A stretch of DNA of 64,000 nt, from positions 2,418,001 to 2,482,000 of the forward strand of contig NZ_CADDWH010000001.1 of the NCBI RefSeq assembly GCF_902809865.1, given 5' to 3'. Both the position numbers and the translations under genes were made by a program. Positions 12,872-23,941 of this stretch are shown piece by piece. Under the pieces are notes generated by a model. The model searched no databases, was not told the DNA's origin, and saw only the letters and a program-made list of their open reading frames with translations. The stretch is from Halobacillus sp. Marseille-Q1614 (GTDB lineage: Bacteria > Bacillota > Bacilli > Bacillales > Halobacillaceae). Positions within the stretch are counted from its first letter, which is position 1. Every line of letters begins with the position of its first letter.

Positions 12872-13867
12872 TTACTCTGTCGTTACTATGCCAGGATCAT
12901 CAGGTATGATATTCACCCATGTCTGTCCTTTCGAAAAAGAGACAGGTTTGCCATCTCTATATGGTAGAATTCGACCCTTTGTATTCTTCCATTCTACATC
13001 AAATTGCCGTCCATTTTGCAACAAATATCCTTCCCCTCCTGAGGAAAGGTCGATATCGCGCCGGCCTTCTTCATCTATTACGTCATGAGAAGCGTGAACA
13101 ATCAATACGTTATCAAGGGAAATTTGTTGATTGGTTTCCTGATCAATACTAGGCTCTCCATCGCTAAAACGAAGGTACTGCTTGCGATCAGAATCGAATT
13201 CATACTGCACAATCTCGTTCTTACCATAAGTGATGGTCACCTTCTCTGCAGCTTTCCCCTTGATGTCAGTTTCTTCACTAAACGGCAGTGGTTCGATGTT
13301 TTTTTCCATTTGATAACCTTTACTTTGAATGAGCGGGTCTATCCCATTTACGAGTAGATAAGAATTATGAGGGGCTTTACGGTCAGTCGTTCTCTTAAAA
13401 AGCATCCCATCATTATCATATTTCGCTCCATCCACATAGTCAATGCCGCTTTCCCTTACTTGCTGATTAATAAAGCCAGCTGCTCCATGATAAGTATAAA
13501 GCGCATCGAAACCTTTTGCGATATCCATATAATAAGGACGTGCACTTCTAACAGGGCCGATCGTTTCCGGCAGGCTGCTTTGGAATAAGGCTAAAAACCT
13601 TGTAATTTGACCTTCAGCCAGCACTTCATAAACGACATCCGCCTGGCTCAATCCTGATTGCGGCCTTGCGTTTGTATGGTTGTTTACCATAACAGCAATT
13701 ACACGTTGGTCCACCGGCTCTTTACTGCTTTCCCCTGTTAGAGGGTAAACGTATTCGGAGCCGCTGACTTCCTCTCGGCCGTCATCGGTCTTACTTTCCC
13801 CTTGTTTATTGCAGGCAGTAAGAAGCACAATCAGGATACTAAGAAAAAGGATCCCTGATTTTTTCAT
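12872..13867 (-). CDS. yerB: DUF3048 domain lipoprotein YerB
   Basis: Membrane-anchored lipoprotein of 331 residues. Signal MKKSGILFLSILIVLLTAC with lipobox LLTAC and Cys19. The body has the DUF3048 pattern: RVIAVMVNNHTNARPQSGLS, VYEVLAEGQITRFLALF, GPVRSARPYYMDIA, and a C-terminal half ending near WVNIIPDDPGIV. The ATG at 13867 follows GAGGGG by 9 bp and places the charged residues directly before the hydrophobic core; an ATG seven codons upstream is less likely. Function unknown. It lies 49 bp after yerA, in the B. subtilis order. Confidence 0.88.
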   Translation of the reverse strand: MKKSGILFLSILIVLLTACNKQGESKTDDGREEVSGSEYVYPLTGESSKEPVDQRVIAVMVNNHTNARPQSGLSQADVVYEVLAEGQITRFLALFQSSLPETIGPVRSARPYYMDIAKGFDALYTYHGAAGFINQQVRESGIDYVDGAKYDNDGMLFKRTTDRKAPHNSYLLVNGIDPLIQSKGYQMEKNIEPLPFSEETDIKGKAAEKVTITYGKNEIVQYEFDSDRKQYLRFSDGEPSIDQETNQQISLDNVLIVHASHDVIDEEGRRDIDLSSGGEGYLLQNGRQFDVEWKNTKGRILPYRDGKPVSFSKGQTWVNIIPDDPGIVTTE

Positions 13868-13916
13868 TCTCTTATACCCCTCATCCATATGATATCTTTC
13901 TCTTCTAACTTTTATT

Positions 13917-15662
13917 TTACCTCATAATGGCGGGGTATAGAACCTCATTCTTTTTCACGTCCATTAAGCCCTGCGGCGTAATGCGGACAAATGGAAGGTG
14001 GACAGAAGATAGGAATAACAGGGTGTACACCGGATCACCGAACTTGTACCCATAAGTCTTCAGGCAGTTTCGCAGCTTCACTTCTTCCTTCATCAAGTCC
14101 GTCATTGGCAGATCAGCCATCATTCCGCTTAATGACAGCGGAAGCTCAAAGATTACCTTCCCTTCATCTACGAGCACAAGGCCGCCGCCAATCTCTTTCA
14201 TGCGGTCAAAAGCCATTTTCATGTCTTTACGTGATTTCCCTAAAATAATAATATCGCCTGTATTAGAATAGGAACTGATTAAACCGCCCAATGAGTTTGT
14301 AAACCCTTTCAATATTGTGTTGACTTTCCACTTTCCATCACGGTCAATAAGGGTTAGAAACGCTTCATTATGGTCATGGGACAATCGCTCAACAGAAGCC
14401 TCAATATCTACAGGATATGGCTTCATAATAACGTCATTTACCATTTCCATTCCAACAGGCATGGAAAACTGCAAATCATCTTCTGTCAGCTCCCAGGAAA
14501 GATCAAGTGGTCCGACTCCGTTTTTCTTCCAATTAATCTCCGATTGGTCTTTAACGAGCTGATTATCCTTTTTCACCCACTCTCCTTTTGCCAGGACAGA
14601 ATGAGGGTGAGGATTGTTTGGGTTATCCAGGAAATTTAAGTGAGCGACTCTTCCCGGAGCCAGGCTCCCCACACGGTCCTCAATGCCAAAATGGCGGGCC
14701 GGCTGATAAGACCCCATCATATACGCGTCAATAGGATCGATCCCTTTTTCAATCGCGATTTGAATACAAGGATTAATAATTCCTTCCCTGTAAAAGTTAG
14801 GCGTCGAGCCGTCAGTTGTAAACATCATATGATCAAAGTTTTTTATGTTTTTCTCCATCAAGCCTTCCAATATTTCCGGAAGGTCCGGTCTGATTGAGGA
14901 ATAGCGCAGTCCGGTCTGATAGCCGTAAGTCACCCGTGCGATGACTTCATCGGCGGTCATAGATTCGTGTTCAGAATCAATACCGAGCAGACGCATTTTT
15001 ACAAGTGTCTTCCAGGATGCCCCAGGAAGATGACCTTCAAGCGGCTTGCGGGACCGTTTCGTCTCTTGCATGCGGTGAAGCGTTTGATCATCTCCGCCAT
15101 AAAGCACGTGAGGCCAGGCTGTTAACTCTCCGCCCTGAATCACGGCATCGTGCTGAATCCACGGAAGAATCTGTTCATCAAACTCAAGCTGCTCATCTTC
15201 CTGCAGTGCTGACTGAGAATCAAACCTTGCCCACCAGAAAACAGAAGCCGATAAGTTCATAAATTCCTCCAGCAGTGAAAAGGCCTGCTTTTGATCTATT
15301 AAGAACAGCCACATTAAATTGTCATTAATCAGTGTTGTCGTTCCTGTCTGCACTGCATAATCAGCCAGACTACGGGGATTATATAACTGAAATGGGTGAG
15401 CATGCGGCTCAACGTAGCCCGGGACAACAAAGCTGCCCTCAGCCTCAATCACCTCTGTCCCTTCCGTCATTGCCGGGAGCTCTTTCCCTGTATATATGAT
15501 TCTGTCTTCATAGATCCAAATATGGCCCTTGAGCCATTGTTTAAGATAGACATTTAGATAGGTTGTATTTTTAATGAGTTTTGTAGGTGCCAGCTTTCCG
15601 TCTACTACAGCTGTATGTTCTCTAAGCTGCCGATTTCGCCAGCGGAAGCGTTGTTCATTCAT
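13917..15662 (-). CDS. yerA: Adenine deaminase-like amidohydrolase YerA
   Basis: A 581-residue metal-dependent hydrolase of the adenine deaminase family (amidohydrolase superfamily), which would turn adenine into hypoxanthine and ammonia. The metal site begins with VVPGYVEPHAHPFQL, and later come GHLPGASWKTL, MFTTDGSTPN and the LGGLISS and GGGLVLVDEGKV blocks of the C-terminal domain. The ATG at 15662 follows GGGGGTGAG. It lies downstream of the purD cluster as in B. subtilis, with the pur terminator between. Activity on adenine is inferred: YerA is a divergent branch distinct from AdeC. Confidence 0.85.
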   Translation of the reverse strand: MNEQRFRWRNRQLREHTAVVDGKLAPTKLIKNTTYLNVYLKQWLKGHIWIYEDRIIYTGKELPAMTEGTEVIEAEGSFVVPGYVEPHAHPFQLYNPRSLADYAVQTGTTTLINDNLMWLFLIDQKQAFSLLEEFMNLSASVFWWARFDSQSALQEDEQLEFDEQILPWIQHDAVIQGGELTAWPHVLYGGDDQTLHRMQETKRSRKPLEGHLPGASWKTLVKMRLLGIDSEHESMTADEVIARVTYGYQTGLRYSSIRPDLPEILEGLMEKNIKNFDHMMFTTDGSTPNFYREGIINPCIQIAIEKGIDPIDAYMMGSYQPARHFGIEDRVGSLAPGRVAHLNFLDNPNNPHPHSVLAKGEWVKKDNQLVKDQSEINWKKNGVGPLDLSWELTEDDLQFSMPVGMEMVNDVIMKPYPVDIEASVERLSHDHNEAFLTLIDRDGKWKVNTILKGFTNSLGGLISSYSNTGDIIILGKSRKDMKMAFDRMKEIGGGLVLVDEGKVIFELPLSLSGMMADLPMTDLMKEEVKLRNCLKTYGYKFGDPVYTLLFLSSVHLPFVRITPQGLMDVKKNEVLYPAIMR

Positions 15663-15764
15663 GGAGCTCACCCCCTGAGTCATTTTTTATATCGTAACAC
15701 ACCACGAAAGCGTTCGCTAAGAAAAGCAAACGCTTCGAGCACATATGTATTGAAAAAAATAAAA

Positions 15765-15784
15765 AAGGCGGGATAGCCCGCCTT
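15765..15784 (-). terminator. Rho-independent terminator of the purEKBCSQLFMNHD operon
   Basis: Stem GGCGGG/CCCGCC with a 4-base loop and a T-rich tail on the minus strand (TTTTTTATTTTTTT). It lies about 90 bp beyond the purD stop, so the convergent small gene at 15807-15911 sits between purD and this terminator. Confidence 0.85.
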
Positions 15785-15806
15785 ATAAAGTAAAGGATGT
15801 TATTAA

Positions 15807-15911
15807 ATGAATTTCCTGGAATACTTAACTGACGTAGGTTTTGTCATCTCAGTCATCATTGGTACAATCGCTGCCTTACTCTACGTTTTGATCAGGCGAA
15901 ACCGAGACTGA
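15807..15911 (+). CDS. EYxxD-motif small membrane protein
   Basis: A 34-residue ORF on the strand opposite the pur operon. Translation: MNFLEYLTDVGFVISV, then IIGTIAALLYVLI, ending RRNRD. It contains Glu-Tyr-x-x-Asp (EYLTD) near the N-terminus, then a single transmembrane helix and a short basic tail. Tiny proteins with exactly this layout are annotated in Bacillaceae as EYxxD motif small membrane proteins (family name from memory). A plausible AAAGGATG ribosome site precedes the ATG. Its last 36 bp overlap the 3' end of purD tail to tail. Role unknown. Confidence 0.75.
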   Translation: MNFLEYLTDVGFVISVIIGTIAALLYVLIRRNRD

Positions 15912-17153
15912 TCGTCCAATATCCGTCCGGTAAAAGAACTTATCCTGGGGTTCGAAGACCTTTAATGCCTGATAAACCTTTTCCAACGAAGAGGCCAGCG
16001 TTTCTCCCTTTGCTCCAAATAAAAGAACACGTCCACCGTCTGATAAGTAATGCTCTCCGTTACTCTTCGTACCGGCGTGAATCGTAAATACTTCCTCTGA
16101 AGGAGTCCATTTCGGGAGCTGTACGCCTTTTTCATAAGAGCCTGGATAACCGGCAGAAGCAACAACCACTCCTGCACACGCTTCATCTGCCCAGCGAAGA
16201 TGAGGATCTTTGTTTTCAAGAACATCTGTAATCACTTGAAAAAGATCGTTCTCAAGAAGCGGCAGGACTACCTGCGTTTCCGGATCGCCAAAGCGGGCGT
16301 TGTATTCTATTACTTTTGGACCTTCCGTTGTCTGGATAAGCCCTGCGTATAAAATACCTGAGAAAAAACGATCTTCTTTAAGGAGTGCACGCGCTGTCGG
16401 GTTTAAAATATTTTCAATCGCGTATTGATAGGTTTCTTCAGTGACCACTCGTGAAGGAGCATAAGCACCCATTCCGCCCGTATTAGGGCCTTCGTCGTTC
16501 TCATAGGCGCGTTTATGATCTCGTGCTGTAACCATCGGATAGACGTTCTCTCCATGAACAAATGCCATGAGTGAAAACTCTTCTCCTTCTAAAAACTCTT
16601 CAATAACAATTTCTTCGCTCGCTTCACCAAACTGCTGATTTAAAAGCATATCATCCACGGCCTTAAGCGCTTGTTTCACCGTTTCTGCTACTACTACACC
16701 TTTTCCTGCAGCTAATCCGTCTGCTTTAACAACGATAGGAGCACCTTGCTTCTGAATATACTCTTTAGCCTGATCTGCATCTGTAAATGCAGCATATTGT
16801 GCCGTAGGTATTTCATATTTCTGCATCAGCTGTTTGGCAAAATGCTTACTGCCTTCAATAAGCGCAGCAGCCTTCGTCGGACCGAATACTTGTAACCCGG
16901 CTTCCTGAAAGCTGTCGACGACTCCATCGAGCAAAGGGTTTTCAGGCCCTACAAATGTGAGGTCGACCTGCTGATCTTTAGCGAAGCCTACGAGCTTCTC
17001 GTGGTCAGTTTCTGAAAAAGGCAGGCATTCTGCCTGTTCCTGCATGCCGGCATTTCCCGGAGCCGCATATACTTGTGTAACTTGAGGGCTTTCTGCAAAT
17101 TTCTGGACTAAGCTGTGTTCACGGCCTCCACGGCCAATGATTAATACCTTCAT
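15876..17153 (-). CDS. purD: Phosphoribosylamine-glycine ligase
   Basis: Step 2 of IMP synthesis: ATP-dependent joining of phosphoribosylamine and glycine to give GAR. The 425 residues start MKVLIIGRGGREHSLV (GARS N domain), followed by the ATP-grasp region with KADGLAAGKGVVVAE, EEFLEGEEFSLMAFV and VIEYNARFGDPETQ. The ATG at 17153 begins the conserved GxGGREH motif; a much longer in-frame extension runs back into purH and is rejected. Last gene of the pur operon, 16 bp after purH; its 3' end is overlapped by the convergent EYxxD gene. Confidence 0.96.
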   Translation of the reverse strand: MKVLIIGRGGREHSLVQKFAESPQVTQVYAAPGNAGMQEQAECLPFSETDHEKLVGFAKDQQVDLTFVGPENPLLDGVVDSFQEAGLQVFGPTKAAALIEGSKHFAKQLMQKYEIPTAQYAAFTDADQAKEYIQKQGAPIVVKADGLAAGKGVVVAETVKQALKAVDDMLLNQQFGEASEEIVIEEFLEGEEFSLMAFVHGENVYPMVTARDHKRAYENDEGPNTGGMGAYAPSRVVTEETYQYAIENILNPTARALLKEDRFFSGILYAGLIQTTEGPKVIEYNARFGDPETQVVLPLLENDLFQVITDVLENKDPHLRWADEACAGVVVASAGYPGSYEKGVQLPKWTPSEEVFTIHAGTKSNGEHYLSDGGRVLLFGAKGETLASSLEKVYQALKVFEPQDKFFYRTDIGRSVSVSPDQNVE

Positions 17154-17169
17154 TTCGTCAGCTCCTCTA

Positions 17170-18708
17170 CTAGTGTTTAAAGTGGCGCATTTTCGTAAAG
17201 ACCATTGCAATGCCATGTTTGTTACAAGCATCAATGGAATCCTGGTCGCGCTTCGATCCACCCGGCTGAATGATCGCCGTAATTCCAGCTTCCGCAGCAG
17301 CTTCTACTGTATCCGGCATTGGGAAAAATGCATCTGACGCCATGATCGCGCCTTTCGCCTGTTCACCCGCTTGTTCGAAAGCAATTTTGGCCGCTCCGAC
17401 TCTATTCATCTGGCCGGCTCCAACACCAAGCGTCTGATCTCCTTTCGCCACAACAATTGCATTGGATTTTACATGTTTTACAACTTTCCAGCCAAGTTCA
17501 AGATCTTTCAGTTCCTGCTCTGTAGGCTGGCGTTCCGTTGCTATTTCAAGTTCGACATCTTCAAGAGATCCTTCATCAGTATCCTGAACGAGCAGACCGC
17601 CGCTTACTGAAGTTAACTTATGCGTCTGAGTTTCCGGCTTGTTCATTTCTACCGTTAACAGGCGAAGATTCTTTTTCTTCGTCAGGATCTCTAACGCTCC
17701 CTCGCTAAAAGAAGGGGCAATAATAATTTCAAGGAAGATTTCTTTAAGTTTGGCCGCTGTCTCCTCGTCTACTTCACGGTTAAGGGCAACAATGCCTCCA
17801 AAAATGGACACAGGGTCGCCTGCGTATGCTTTACCGTAAGCTTCAAACAACGTCTCTCCAGTACCGACACCACACGGATTCATATGCTTAACAGCTACCG
17901 CTGCTGGTTCTGTAAATTCTAAAACGACGTCAAGCGCAGCGTTGGCATCCTGAATATTGTTATAGGAAAGCTCTTTTCCATTAAGCTGCTCAGCGTGAGC
18001 AAGTGAAGCTCCCTGATGATTCGCTTTTTTATAAAAAGCAGCGGTCTGGTGAGGATTTTCTCCATAGCGAAGCGACTGAACCTTCTCGTATGTAACCGTG
18101 TAGGTTTCCGGATACGCTTCTTCTGTCAAATCGGCAAAATAACCGGCAATCATAGCATCATAGTTCGCTGTATGACGGAAAACCTTGGCAGCCAGCTTTC
18201 TGCGGGCTTCAAAGGACAGCTCTCCTGTTTTAAGACTGTCAACTACGCCTTTGTAGTCTTTAGGATCAACAACCACCACGACATCTTCAAAGCTTTTCGC
18301 AGCTGAACGGAGCATAGTTGGACCGCCGATATCGATATTTTCAATGGCATCAGCATCCGTTACATTAGGCTTAGCAATCGTTTCTTTAAACGGATAAAGG
18401 TTAACGGCTACAAGATCAATCGTCTCAATTTCAAGTTCCTCAAGCTGGCGCATGTGATCTTCATTGCTTCTTTTCGCCAGAAGGCCGCCATGAACAGAAG
18501 GATGCAAGGTTTTCACACGTCCATCCATAATTTCAGGAAAATTAGTTACTTCTGAAATGGAAAGCACAGGAAGTCCCGCTTCTTCAATCGCACGCTTTGT
18601 TCCTCCCGTAGAGATTAATTCATATCCTAGCTCGACAAGGCCTTTCGCAAAATCTGTAAGCCCTTCTTTATTTGATACGCTGAGCAGTGCACGTTTTTTA
18701 GTTGTCAT
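17170..18708 (-). CDS. purH: Bifunctional AICAR transformylase/IMP cyclohydrolase
   Basis: Steps 9 and 10 of the pathway: formylation of AICAR by 10-formyl-THF, then ring closure to IMP. The 512 residues hold the N-terminal MGS-like cyclohydrolase domain ([44 protein letters not shown]) and the C-terminal transformylase ([53 protein letters not shown]). The start overlaps the purN stop by 4 bp (ATGA), typical of coupled translation. Confidence 0.97.
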   Translation of the reverse strand: MTTKKRALLSVSNKEGLTDFAKGLVELGYELISTGGTKRAIEEAGLPVLSISEVTNFPEIMDGRVKTLHPSVHGGLLAKRSNEDHMRQLEELEIETIDLVAVNLYPFKETIAKPNVTDADAIENIDIGGPTMLRSAAKSFEDVVVVVDPKDYKGVVDSLKTGELSFEARRKLAAKVFRHTANYDAMIAGYFADLTEEAYPETYTVTYEKVQSLRYGENPHQTAAFYKKANHQGASLAHAEQLNGKELSYNNIQDANAALDVVLEFTEPAAVAVKHMNPCGVGTGETLFEAYGKAYAGDPVSIFGGIVALNREVDEETAAKLKEIFLEIIIAPSFSEGALEILTKKKNLRLLTVEMNKPETQTHKLTSVSGGLLVQDTDEGSLEDVELEIATERQPTEQELKDLELGWKVVKHVKSNAIVVAKGDQTLGVGAGQMNRVGAAKIAFEQAGEQAKGAIMASDAFFPMPDTVEAAAEAGITAIIQPGGSKRDQDSIDACNKHGIAMVFTKMRHFKH

Positions 18709-19286
18709 TTGGCTTCCTCCTTGGTGAGTAATGATTGAATGACATGAGGATAAAGCTGGTGTTCGACAGCTTGTATTTTCTTTTGAACCTCTTCCTTCGT
18801 GTCACCTTCTTTAATGGATATCGCTTCCTGGGCAATAATCGGCCCTGTATCCATGCCATCATCGACGAAATGAATCGTAACCCCTGTCACTTTTACCTTT
18901 TTATCCATCGCCTGGCCAATTGCGTCTTTCCCTGGAAAAGCAGGCAGCAGTGAAGGATGAATGTTAATGATGCGATTAGGATAGGCCTCAAGCAGCGTCG
19001 GTCCGATTAATCTCATATATCCGGCCAGAATAACCCACTCTATATTTCTTGACTGACAGTCAGCCAGCAAAGCGGACTCATACGCCTTTTTATCTGAAAA
19101 TGATTTCGGGCTGTAGACGACGGTATCGACATCCCGCTTCTGCGCTTTTTCGATTACGCCTGCCTGTATTTTATCAGAAACGAGCAGGCTGACATCTGCA
19201 TCAAGTTCTCCTGCTTCCACAGCATCCATGATCGCGTCAAAGTTGGATCCTGTCCCTGAAGCGAAAACAGCTATTTTATTACTCAT
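18705..19286 (-). CDS. purN: Phosphoribosylglycinamide formyltransferase
   Basis: Step 3: transfers formyl from 10-formyl-THF to GAR. The 193 residues begin [20 protein letters not shown] and carry the folate-site motifs [24 protein letters not shown] (catalytic Asn and His) and [18 protein letters not shown] (catalytic Asp). The ATG at 19286 overlaps the purM stop by 4 bp; a GTG two codons upstream is an alternative. Confidence 0.96.
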   Translation of the reverse strand: MSNKIAVFASGTGSNFDAIMDAVEAGELDADVSLLVSDKIQAGVIEKAQKRDVDTVVYSPKSFSDKKAYESALLADCQSRNIEWVILAGYMRLIGPTLLEAYPNRIINIHPSLLPAFPGKDAIGQAMDKKVKVTGVTIHFVDDGMDTGPIIAQEAISIKEGDTKEEVQKKIQAVEHQLYPHVIQSLLTKEEAK

Positions 19287-20305
19287 GACCACTGAATTCC
19301 TTCTTGTGCTGTGACATATCCGAATTGAACAGCTTCTTCTCCCTGTTCTTTTAAAGCAGCTAGAGCTGCGTCTGCGTCATGCTCTTCTACTATAGCGACC
19401 ATTCCGATTCCCATGTTAAAAACTCCAAGCATCTCCGTCATCGAAAGATCTCCTTTTTCCTGCAAGAAGTTGAAGATGGCTGGAACCTCCCAGCTGTTTT
19501 CTTTTAAGTTCACACCGTACCCTTTAGGAAGTGCACGAGGAATATTCTCATAAAATCCGCCGCCCGTTACGTGAGCCAGCCCTTTGATTTGGACTTTTTC
19601 CTTTAAGGATTGCAAAGCTTTAACGTAAATCTTTGTCGGTGTTAAAAGAACTTCACCTAAAGGCTTATTAAAAGGGGGATAAGCGTCAGATAGATTAAGA
19701 CCCTGCTCTTCAAGAATCTTTCGTACGAGAGAAAAACCATTGGAATGAACACCGCTTGACGGAAGGCCGATAAGAACGTCTCCCGGTTGAACAGATTCTC
19801 CTGTGATCAGTTGATCTTTGTCAGCCATGCCGACGACAAACCCGGCTAAGTCGTATTCCTCCGGGCTGTACATCCCCGGCATCTCCGCTGTTTCACCGCC
19901 GACGAGCGCACAATTAGACTGCTCACATCCATCGGCAATCCCTTTAACGATTTGCTCAATTTTCTCCGGCTCATTCTTTCCGCAAGCAATATAATCTAGA
20001 AAAAGAAGAGGATCTGCTCCCTGAGCTGCAATATCATTCACACACATAGCGACGACATCGACGCCGATCGTGTCATGTTTATTCATTTCAAATGCAAGCT
20101 TCAGCTTAGTGCCTACTCCATCTGTCCCTGTGACAAGAACCGGATGGTTATAGGACATCGAGCTGATATCAAACAAGCCGGCAAATGACCCTAACCCTCC
20201 GATCACTTCAGGTCTCATCGTTCGCTTTACATGCTTTTTCATTAGGTCGACAGCCTGATAGCCGGCTTCTACATCGACTCCAGCTTTTTTATAAGATTGG
20301 CTCAT
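19283..20305 (-). CDS. purM: Phosphoribosylformylglycinamidine cyclo-ligase (AIR synthetase)
   Basis: Step 5: ATP-dependent closure of FGAM to AIR. A 340-residue PurM-fold protein with [67 protein letters not shown] and [15 protein letters not shown]. The ATG at 20305 follows GAGGAGGAC; upstream in-frame sequence overlaps purF and is rejected. Placed 19 bp after purF. Confidence 0.96.
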   Translation of the reverse strand: MSQSYKKAGVDVEAGYQAVDLMKKHVKRTMRPEVIGGLGSFAGLFDISSMSYNHPVLVTGTDGVGTKLKLAFEMNKHDTIGVDVVAMCVNDIAAQGADPLLFLDYIACGKNEPEKIEQIVKGIADGCEQSNCALVGGETAEMPGMYSPEEYDLAGFVVGMADKDQLITGESVQPGDVLIGLPSSGVHSNGFSLVRKILEEQGLNLSDAYPPFNKPLGEVLLTPTKIYVKALQSLKEKVQIKGLAHVTGGGFYENIPRALPKGYGVNLKENSWEVPAIFNFLQEKGDLSMTEMLGVFNMGIGMVAIVEEHDADAALAALKEQGEEAVQFGYVTAQEGIQWS

Positions 20306-20324
20306 AGGTGAGTCCTCCTCTGCT

Positions 20325-21737
20325 TTAAGCCTTTTCGTAAGGCGGGACAGTGTTTGGATAGATTTCTGTTGGATAGTTTCCAGTAAAGCAAGCCGCACAG
20401 CCGCCATGGTTCAAGGATTCCTGCCCTTGATAAATCGCATCTTTCAGGCCATCCACGGTTAAATATGACAGACTGTCCGCTCCGATAAGTTCTTCTATTT
20501 CTTCTACTGTATTGTTAGCTGCTATCAGCTCTCCGCTCGTGGAAGTGTCAATCCCGTAGTAGCAAGGGTTCTGAATAGGCGGTGAAGCGATTCGAACGTG
20601 TACTTCAGTCGCACCTGCATCTTTTAGAAGCTTAACAATTCGCCGGCTCGTCGTTCCGCGCACAATCGAATCATCAACCATGACAACACGCTTTCCTTCC
20701 ACGATCCCTCGCACTGCAGACAGCTTCATTTTCACCCCTTGCTCTCTAAGCTCCTGTGAAGGCTGTATAAACGTACGGCCTACGTAACGGTTTTTGATTA
20801 ATCCAAGTTCATATGGAATTCCTGATTCTTCAGCAAAACCAATAGCTGCTGAAATACTCGAATCCGGTACACCTGTTACGACATCCGCTTCGATCGGAGC
20901 CTCTTGTGCTAACTTCTTACCCATACGCTTTCTTGCCGCATGAACATTTTTCCCATCGAGGTTGCTGTCCGGACGGGAGAAATATACGTATTCCATAGAA
21001 CAAAGTGTGCGCTGGATCGGTGCTGAAAAGCGTTTCGATTCAATGCCGTCTTTATCGATGATAAGCAGTTCGCCAGGCATAACTTCACGTTCATACGTGG
21101 CACCGATGACATCAAACGCGCATGTTTCAGAAGATACGACCCACGCATCTCCTAAGTAACCGATGCTGATTGGTCTTAAGCCGCGAGGATCATTAGCTAC
21201 ATATATTTTGTCTTCGGTCATGATTAAAAAGGCATAAGCCCCCTTAATCATAGATAAGGCCTGAGTAATCGCTTCATGCATCGGCAGGTGTCCGGCCCTT
21301 TTAATAAGGTGAGCGACAACTTCTGTATCTGACGTTGTCTGTAAAATAGAACCTTGGGCCTCAAGCTGTCCTTTTAACGCCTGGGCGTTCACAAGATTAC
21401 CGTTATGAGCAAGGGCCAGCCCGCCGGTTTGCGAACGGAACATGAGCGGCTGGATATTCTCAAAGCTTCCATCACCTGCTGTTGCGTAACGGACGTGGCC
21501 GATAGAAATATTTCCGTCGAGATCGTTTAAACGGTCCTGTGGGAATACTTCCGAAATCAAGCCATGACCTTTGGCTGCTTTCATTTGACCGCCATCACTT
21601 GTAACAATTCCTGCCCCTTCCTGGCCGCGATGCTGCAGGGCGTGTAATCCGTAATACGTCAGCTGAGATGCATCCGGGTGACCGAACACACCGAAAATTC
21701 CGCATTCTTCGTTTAGTCCTTTGATTTCACCAAGCAT
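20325..21737 (-). CDS. purF: Amidophosphoribosyltransferase
   Basis: First committed step: glutamine plus PRPP gives phosphoribosylamine. The 470 residues start with an 11-residue propeptide ([11 protein letters not shown]) before the catalytic Cys of [14 protein letters not shown], which must be exposed by self-cleavage as in the B. subtilis enzyme. Downstream are [16 protein letters not shown], the PRPP-binding loop [16 protein letters not shown], and four cysteines of the oxygen-sensitive 4Fe-4S cluster, including [12 protein letters not shown] near the end. Overlaps purL by 25 bp. Confidence 0.97.
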   Translation of the reverse strand: MLGEIKGLNEECGIFGVFGHPDASQLTYYGLHALQHRGQEGAGIVTSDGGQMKAAKGHGLISEVFPQDRLNDLDGNISIGHVRYATAGDGSFENIQPLMFRSQTGGLALAHNGNLVNAQALKGQLEAQGSILQTTSDTEVVAHLIKRAGHLPMHEAITQALSMIKGAYAFLIMTEDKIYVANDPRGLRPISIGYLGDAWVVSSETCAFDVIGATYEREVMPGELLIIDKDGIESKRFSAPIQRTLCSMEYVYFSRPDSNLDGKNVHAARKRMGKKLAQEAPIEADVVTGVPDSSISAAIGFAEESGIPYELGLIKNRYVGRTFIQPSQELREQGVKMKLSAVRGIVEGKRVVMVDDSIVRGTTSRRIVKLLKDAGATEVHVRIASPPIQNPCYYGIDTSTSGELIAANNTVEEIEELIGADSLSYLTVDGLKDAIYQGQESLNHGGCAACFTGNYPTEIYPNTVPPYEKA

Positions 21738-23941
21738 GGAATAGCTCCTTTCCAAAGCTGCTTTAATATAGTTGTCTGCTCTTCCACGACGGTTTTTCCT
21801 TCCGATTGGACGTGATACACCCCATCTCCTGTAATTTTTCCTAGAAGGGTAATATCCTCCATCTGCTTTTCAAAAGCTGATTGGTTCTCTGGTTTAACAG
21901 AAACTAAGAAGCGGGACTGTGTTTCAGAGAATAACGCCGCTGTTAAATCTCCTTTTACTTCCACTTCACAGCCAAGCTCCTGGTCAAATAAACTCTCGGC
22001 TAACGCAACAGCCAGTCCGCCCTCTGCTAAATCATGTGCAGATTCAATAATCCCTGTTTGAATAGCTGTAAGGAGCTGATTCTGCCTAATTGATTCGATT
22101 TCAAGATCAATTGCAGGCGCCTTTCCGAAGTGACGTCCTTCGAGCAGCCCTTGAAGTTCACTGCCTCCAAATTCCTCATAAGTTTCACCGATAACATAAA
22201 TGAGGTCACCTTCGTTCTTCATATGGGACTGAGTGATATGGCTGATGTCTTCGATCAGACCAACCATGCCTACGATTGGTGTCGGATAAATAGCCTGTCC
22301 TCCAAAGGATTCATTATAGAGAGAGACGTTTCCGCTGATGACCGGCGTGCCTAGTTCGCTGCACGCTTCGCTCATCCCTTCCACGCTTTTTTCCATCTGC
22401 CAGAAGATTTCCGGTTTCTCAGGCGAGCCGAAATTCAGCCCGTCTGTAATACCAAGCGGACGTCCGCCGGAACAAACGATGTTGCGTGCTGCTTCCGCAA
22501 CAGCAATTTTGCCGCCGTTTTCCGGATCAAGATAGATATAGCGGGAATTACAGTCAGTCGTCATTGCCAAAGCCTTCTTCGTTCCGCGTACGCGCACTAC
22601 TGCCGCATCCGAACCTGGAGTGACAGCCGTATTCGTCTGTACCATTGAATCATATTGATCATAGACCCACTCTTTGCTTGCAATCGTTGGCTGCTGAAGC
22701 AGTTCCTTTAACGTCTCACCGTAGCTGCTAATCTCCGGGACGTAATTATCCATCGATTGGTATTCTTCATAATAAGCTGGTACAGCAGAAGGCTGATGAT
22801 AAACGGGTGCATCTTCTGCTAATGAATCAACAGGAACATCGGCAACGATTTCGCCGAGGTGCTTAAGTCTGAATCGCTTGTCGTCAGTTACTTCCCCGAC
22901 AGACACAGCTTCTAGATCGTACCTACGGAAAACTTCGGCAATTTCTTCCTCACGTCCTTTTTCCACAACGAGCAGCATGCGCTCCTGGGATTCTGAAAGC
23001 ATCATTTCGTATGGAGTCATATTAAGCTCACGCTGAGGCACTAAGTCCAGGTTCATAAGCATGCCTGTTCCTGCTTTACTCGCCATTTCACTGGCTGAAG
23101 ATGTAAGGCCGGCAGCCCCCATATCCTGAATCCCGACAAGCGCATCATGATGGATGACTTCCAGACAGGCTTCAATGAGCAGTTTTTCCATAAACGGGTC
23201 GCCGACTTGAACAGAAGGACGTTTCTCTTCAGACTCTTCAGATAGTTCTTCAGATGCGAAGGTCGCTCCGTGAATACCGTCCCGTCCTGTTTTGGCACCG
23301 ACATACATGACGGTGTTTCCGATTCCAGCGGCAATGCCTTTCTGGATGTCTTTATGATCAATTAAACCTACACACATCGCGTTAACGAGCGGATTACCGT
23401 TATATGCATCATCAAACTGGACTTCACCACCGACTGTCGGCACTCCGACACAGTTACCATAGCCGGCAATGCCGCGAACGACTTCCTCAAACAGATATTT
23501 TACGCGAGGCTGCTTTAGTGAACCAAAACGCAGCGAGTTTAAAAGTGCAACCGGGCGCGCTCCCATTGAAAAAACATCGCGCAGGATTCCGCCAACCCCA
23601 GTTGCCGCTCCCTGGTAAGGCTCGACAGCTGAAGGGTGGTTATGGCTTTCCACTTTAAAAACAACAGCCTGTTCATCACCAATATCTATAATACCTGCTC
23701 CTTCTCCCGGACCTTGCAGGACGTGCGGCCCTTCGGTAGGAAATTTCCGTAAAAGAGGCTTGGAATTTTTGTAGCTGCAGTGTTCGGACCACATGACAGA
23801 GAAAAGCCCTGTTTCTGTATAGTTCGGCAGGCGTCCGAGAATTTCCTCAACAGACTGAAATTCTTCATCGGTTAATCCCATTTCTTTGTACAATTGCTGT
23901 TCTTTGATCTGTTCTGGGCTGACTTCAAGCTTTGATGGCAT
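21713..23941 (-). CDS. purL: Phosphoribosylformylglycinamidine synthase, large subunit
   Basis: Step 4 synthetase component, using ATP to turn FGAR into FGAM with ammonia from PurQ. The 742-residue small-type PurL acts with PurS and PurQ. Motifs: [71 protein letters not shown] and a second PurM-like half with [19 protein letters not shown]. The ATG at 23941 overlaps purQ by 17 bp. Confidence 0.97.
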   Translation of the reverse strand: MPSKLEVSPEQIKEQQLYKEMGLTDEEFQSVEEILGRLPNYTETGLFSVMWSEHCSYKNSKPLLRKFPTEGPHVLQGPGEGAGIIDIGDEQAVVFKVESHNHPSAVEPYQGAATGVGGILRDVFSMGARPVALLNSLRFGSLKQPRVKYLFEEVVRGIAGYGNCVGVPTVGGEVQFDDAYNGNPLVNAMCVGLIDHKDIQKGIAAGIGNTVMYVGAKTGRDGIHGATFASEELSEESEEKRPSVQVGDPFMEKLLIEACLEVIHHDALVGIQDMGAAGLTSSASEMASKAGTGMLMNLDLVPQRELNMTPYEMMLSESQERMLLVVEKGREEEIAEVFRRYDLEAVSVGEVTDDKRFRLKHLGEIVADVPVDSLAEDAPVYHQPSAVPAYYEEYQSMDNYVPEISSYGETLKELLQQPTIASKEWVYDQYDSMVQTNTAVTPGSDAAVVRVRGTKKALAMTTDCNSRYIYLDPENGGKIAVAEAARNIVCSGGRPLGITDGLNFGSPEKPEIFWQMEKSVEGMSEACSELGTPVISGNVSLYNESFGGQAIYPTPIVGMVGLIEDISHITQSHMKNEGDLIYVIGETYEEFGGSELQGLLEGRHFGKAPAIDLEIESIRQNQLLTAIQTGIIESAHDLAEGGLAVALAESLFDQELGCEVEVKGDLTAALFSETQSRFLVSVKPENQSAFEKQMEDITLLGKITGDGVYHVQSEGKTVVEEQTTILKQLWKGAIPCLVKSKD

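Noticed and set aside
17153-17261. Longer N-terminal form of PurD
   Set aside because: The extension lies in the purH 3' end in another frame; the conserved family start MKVLIIGRGGREH begins at 17153.
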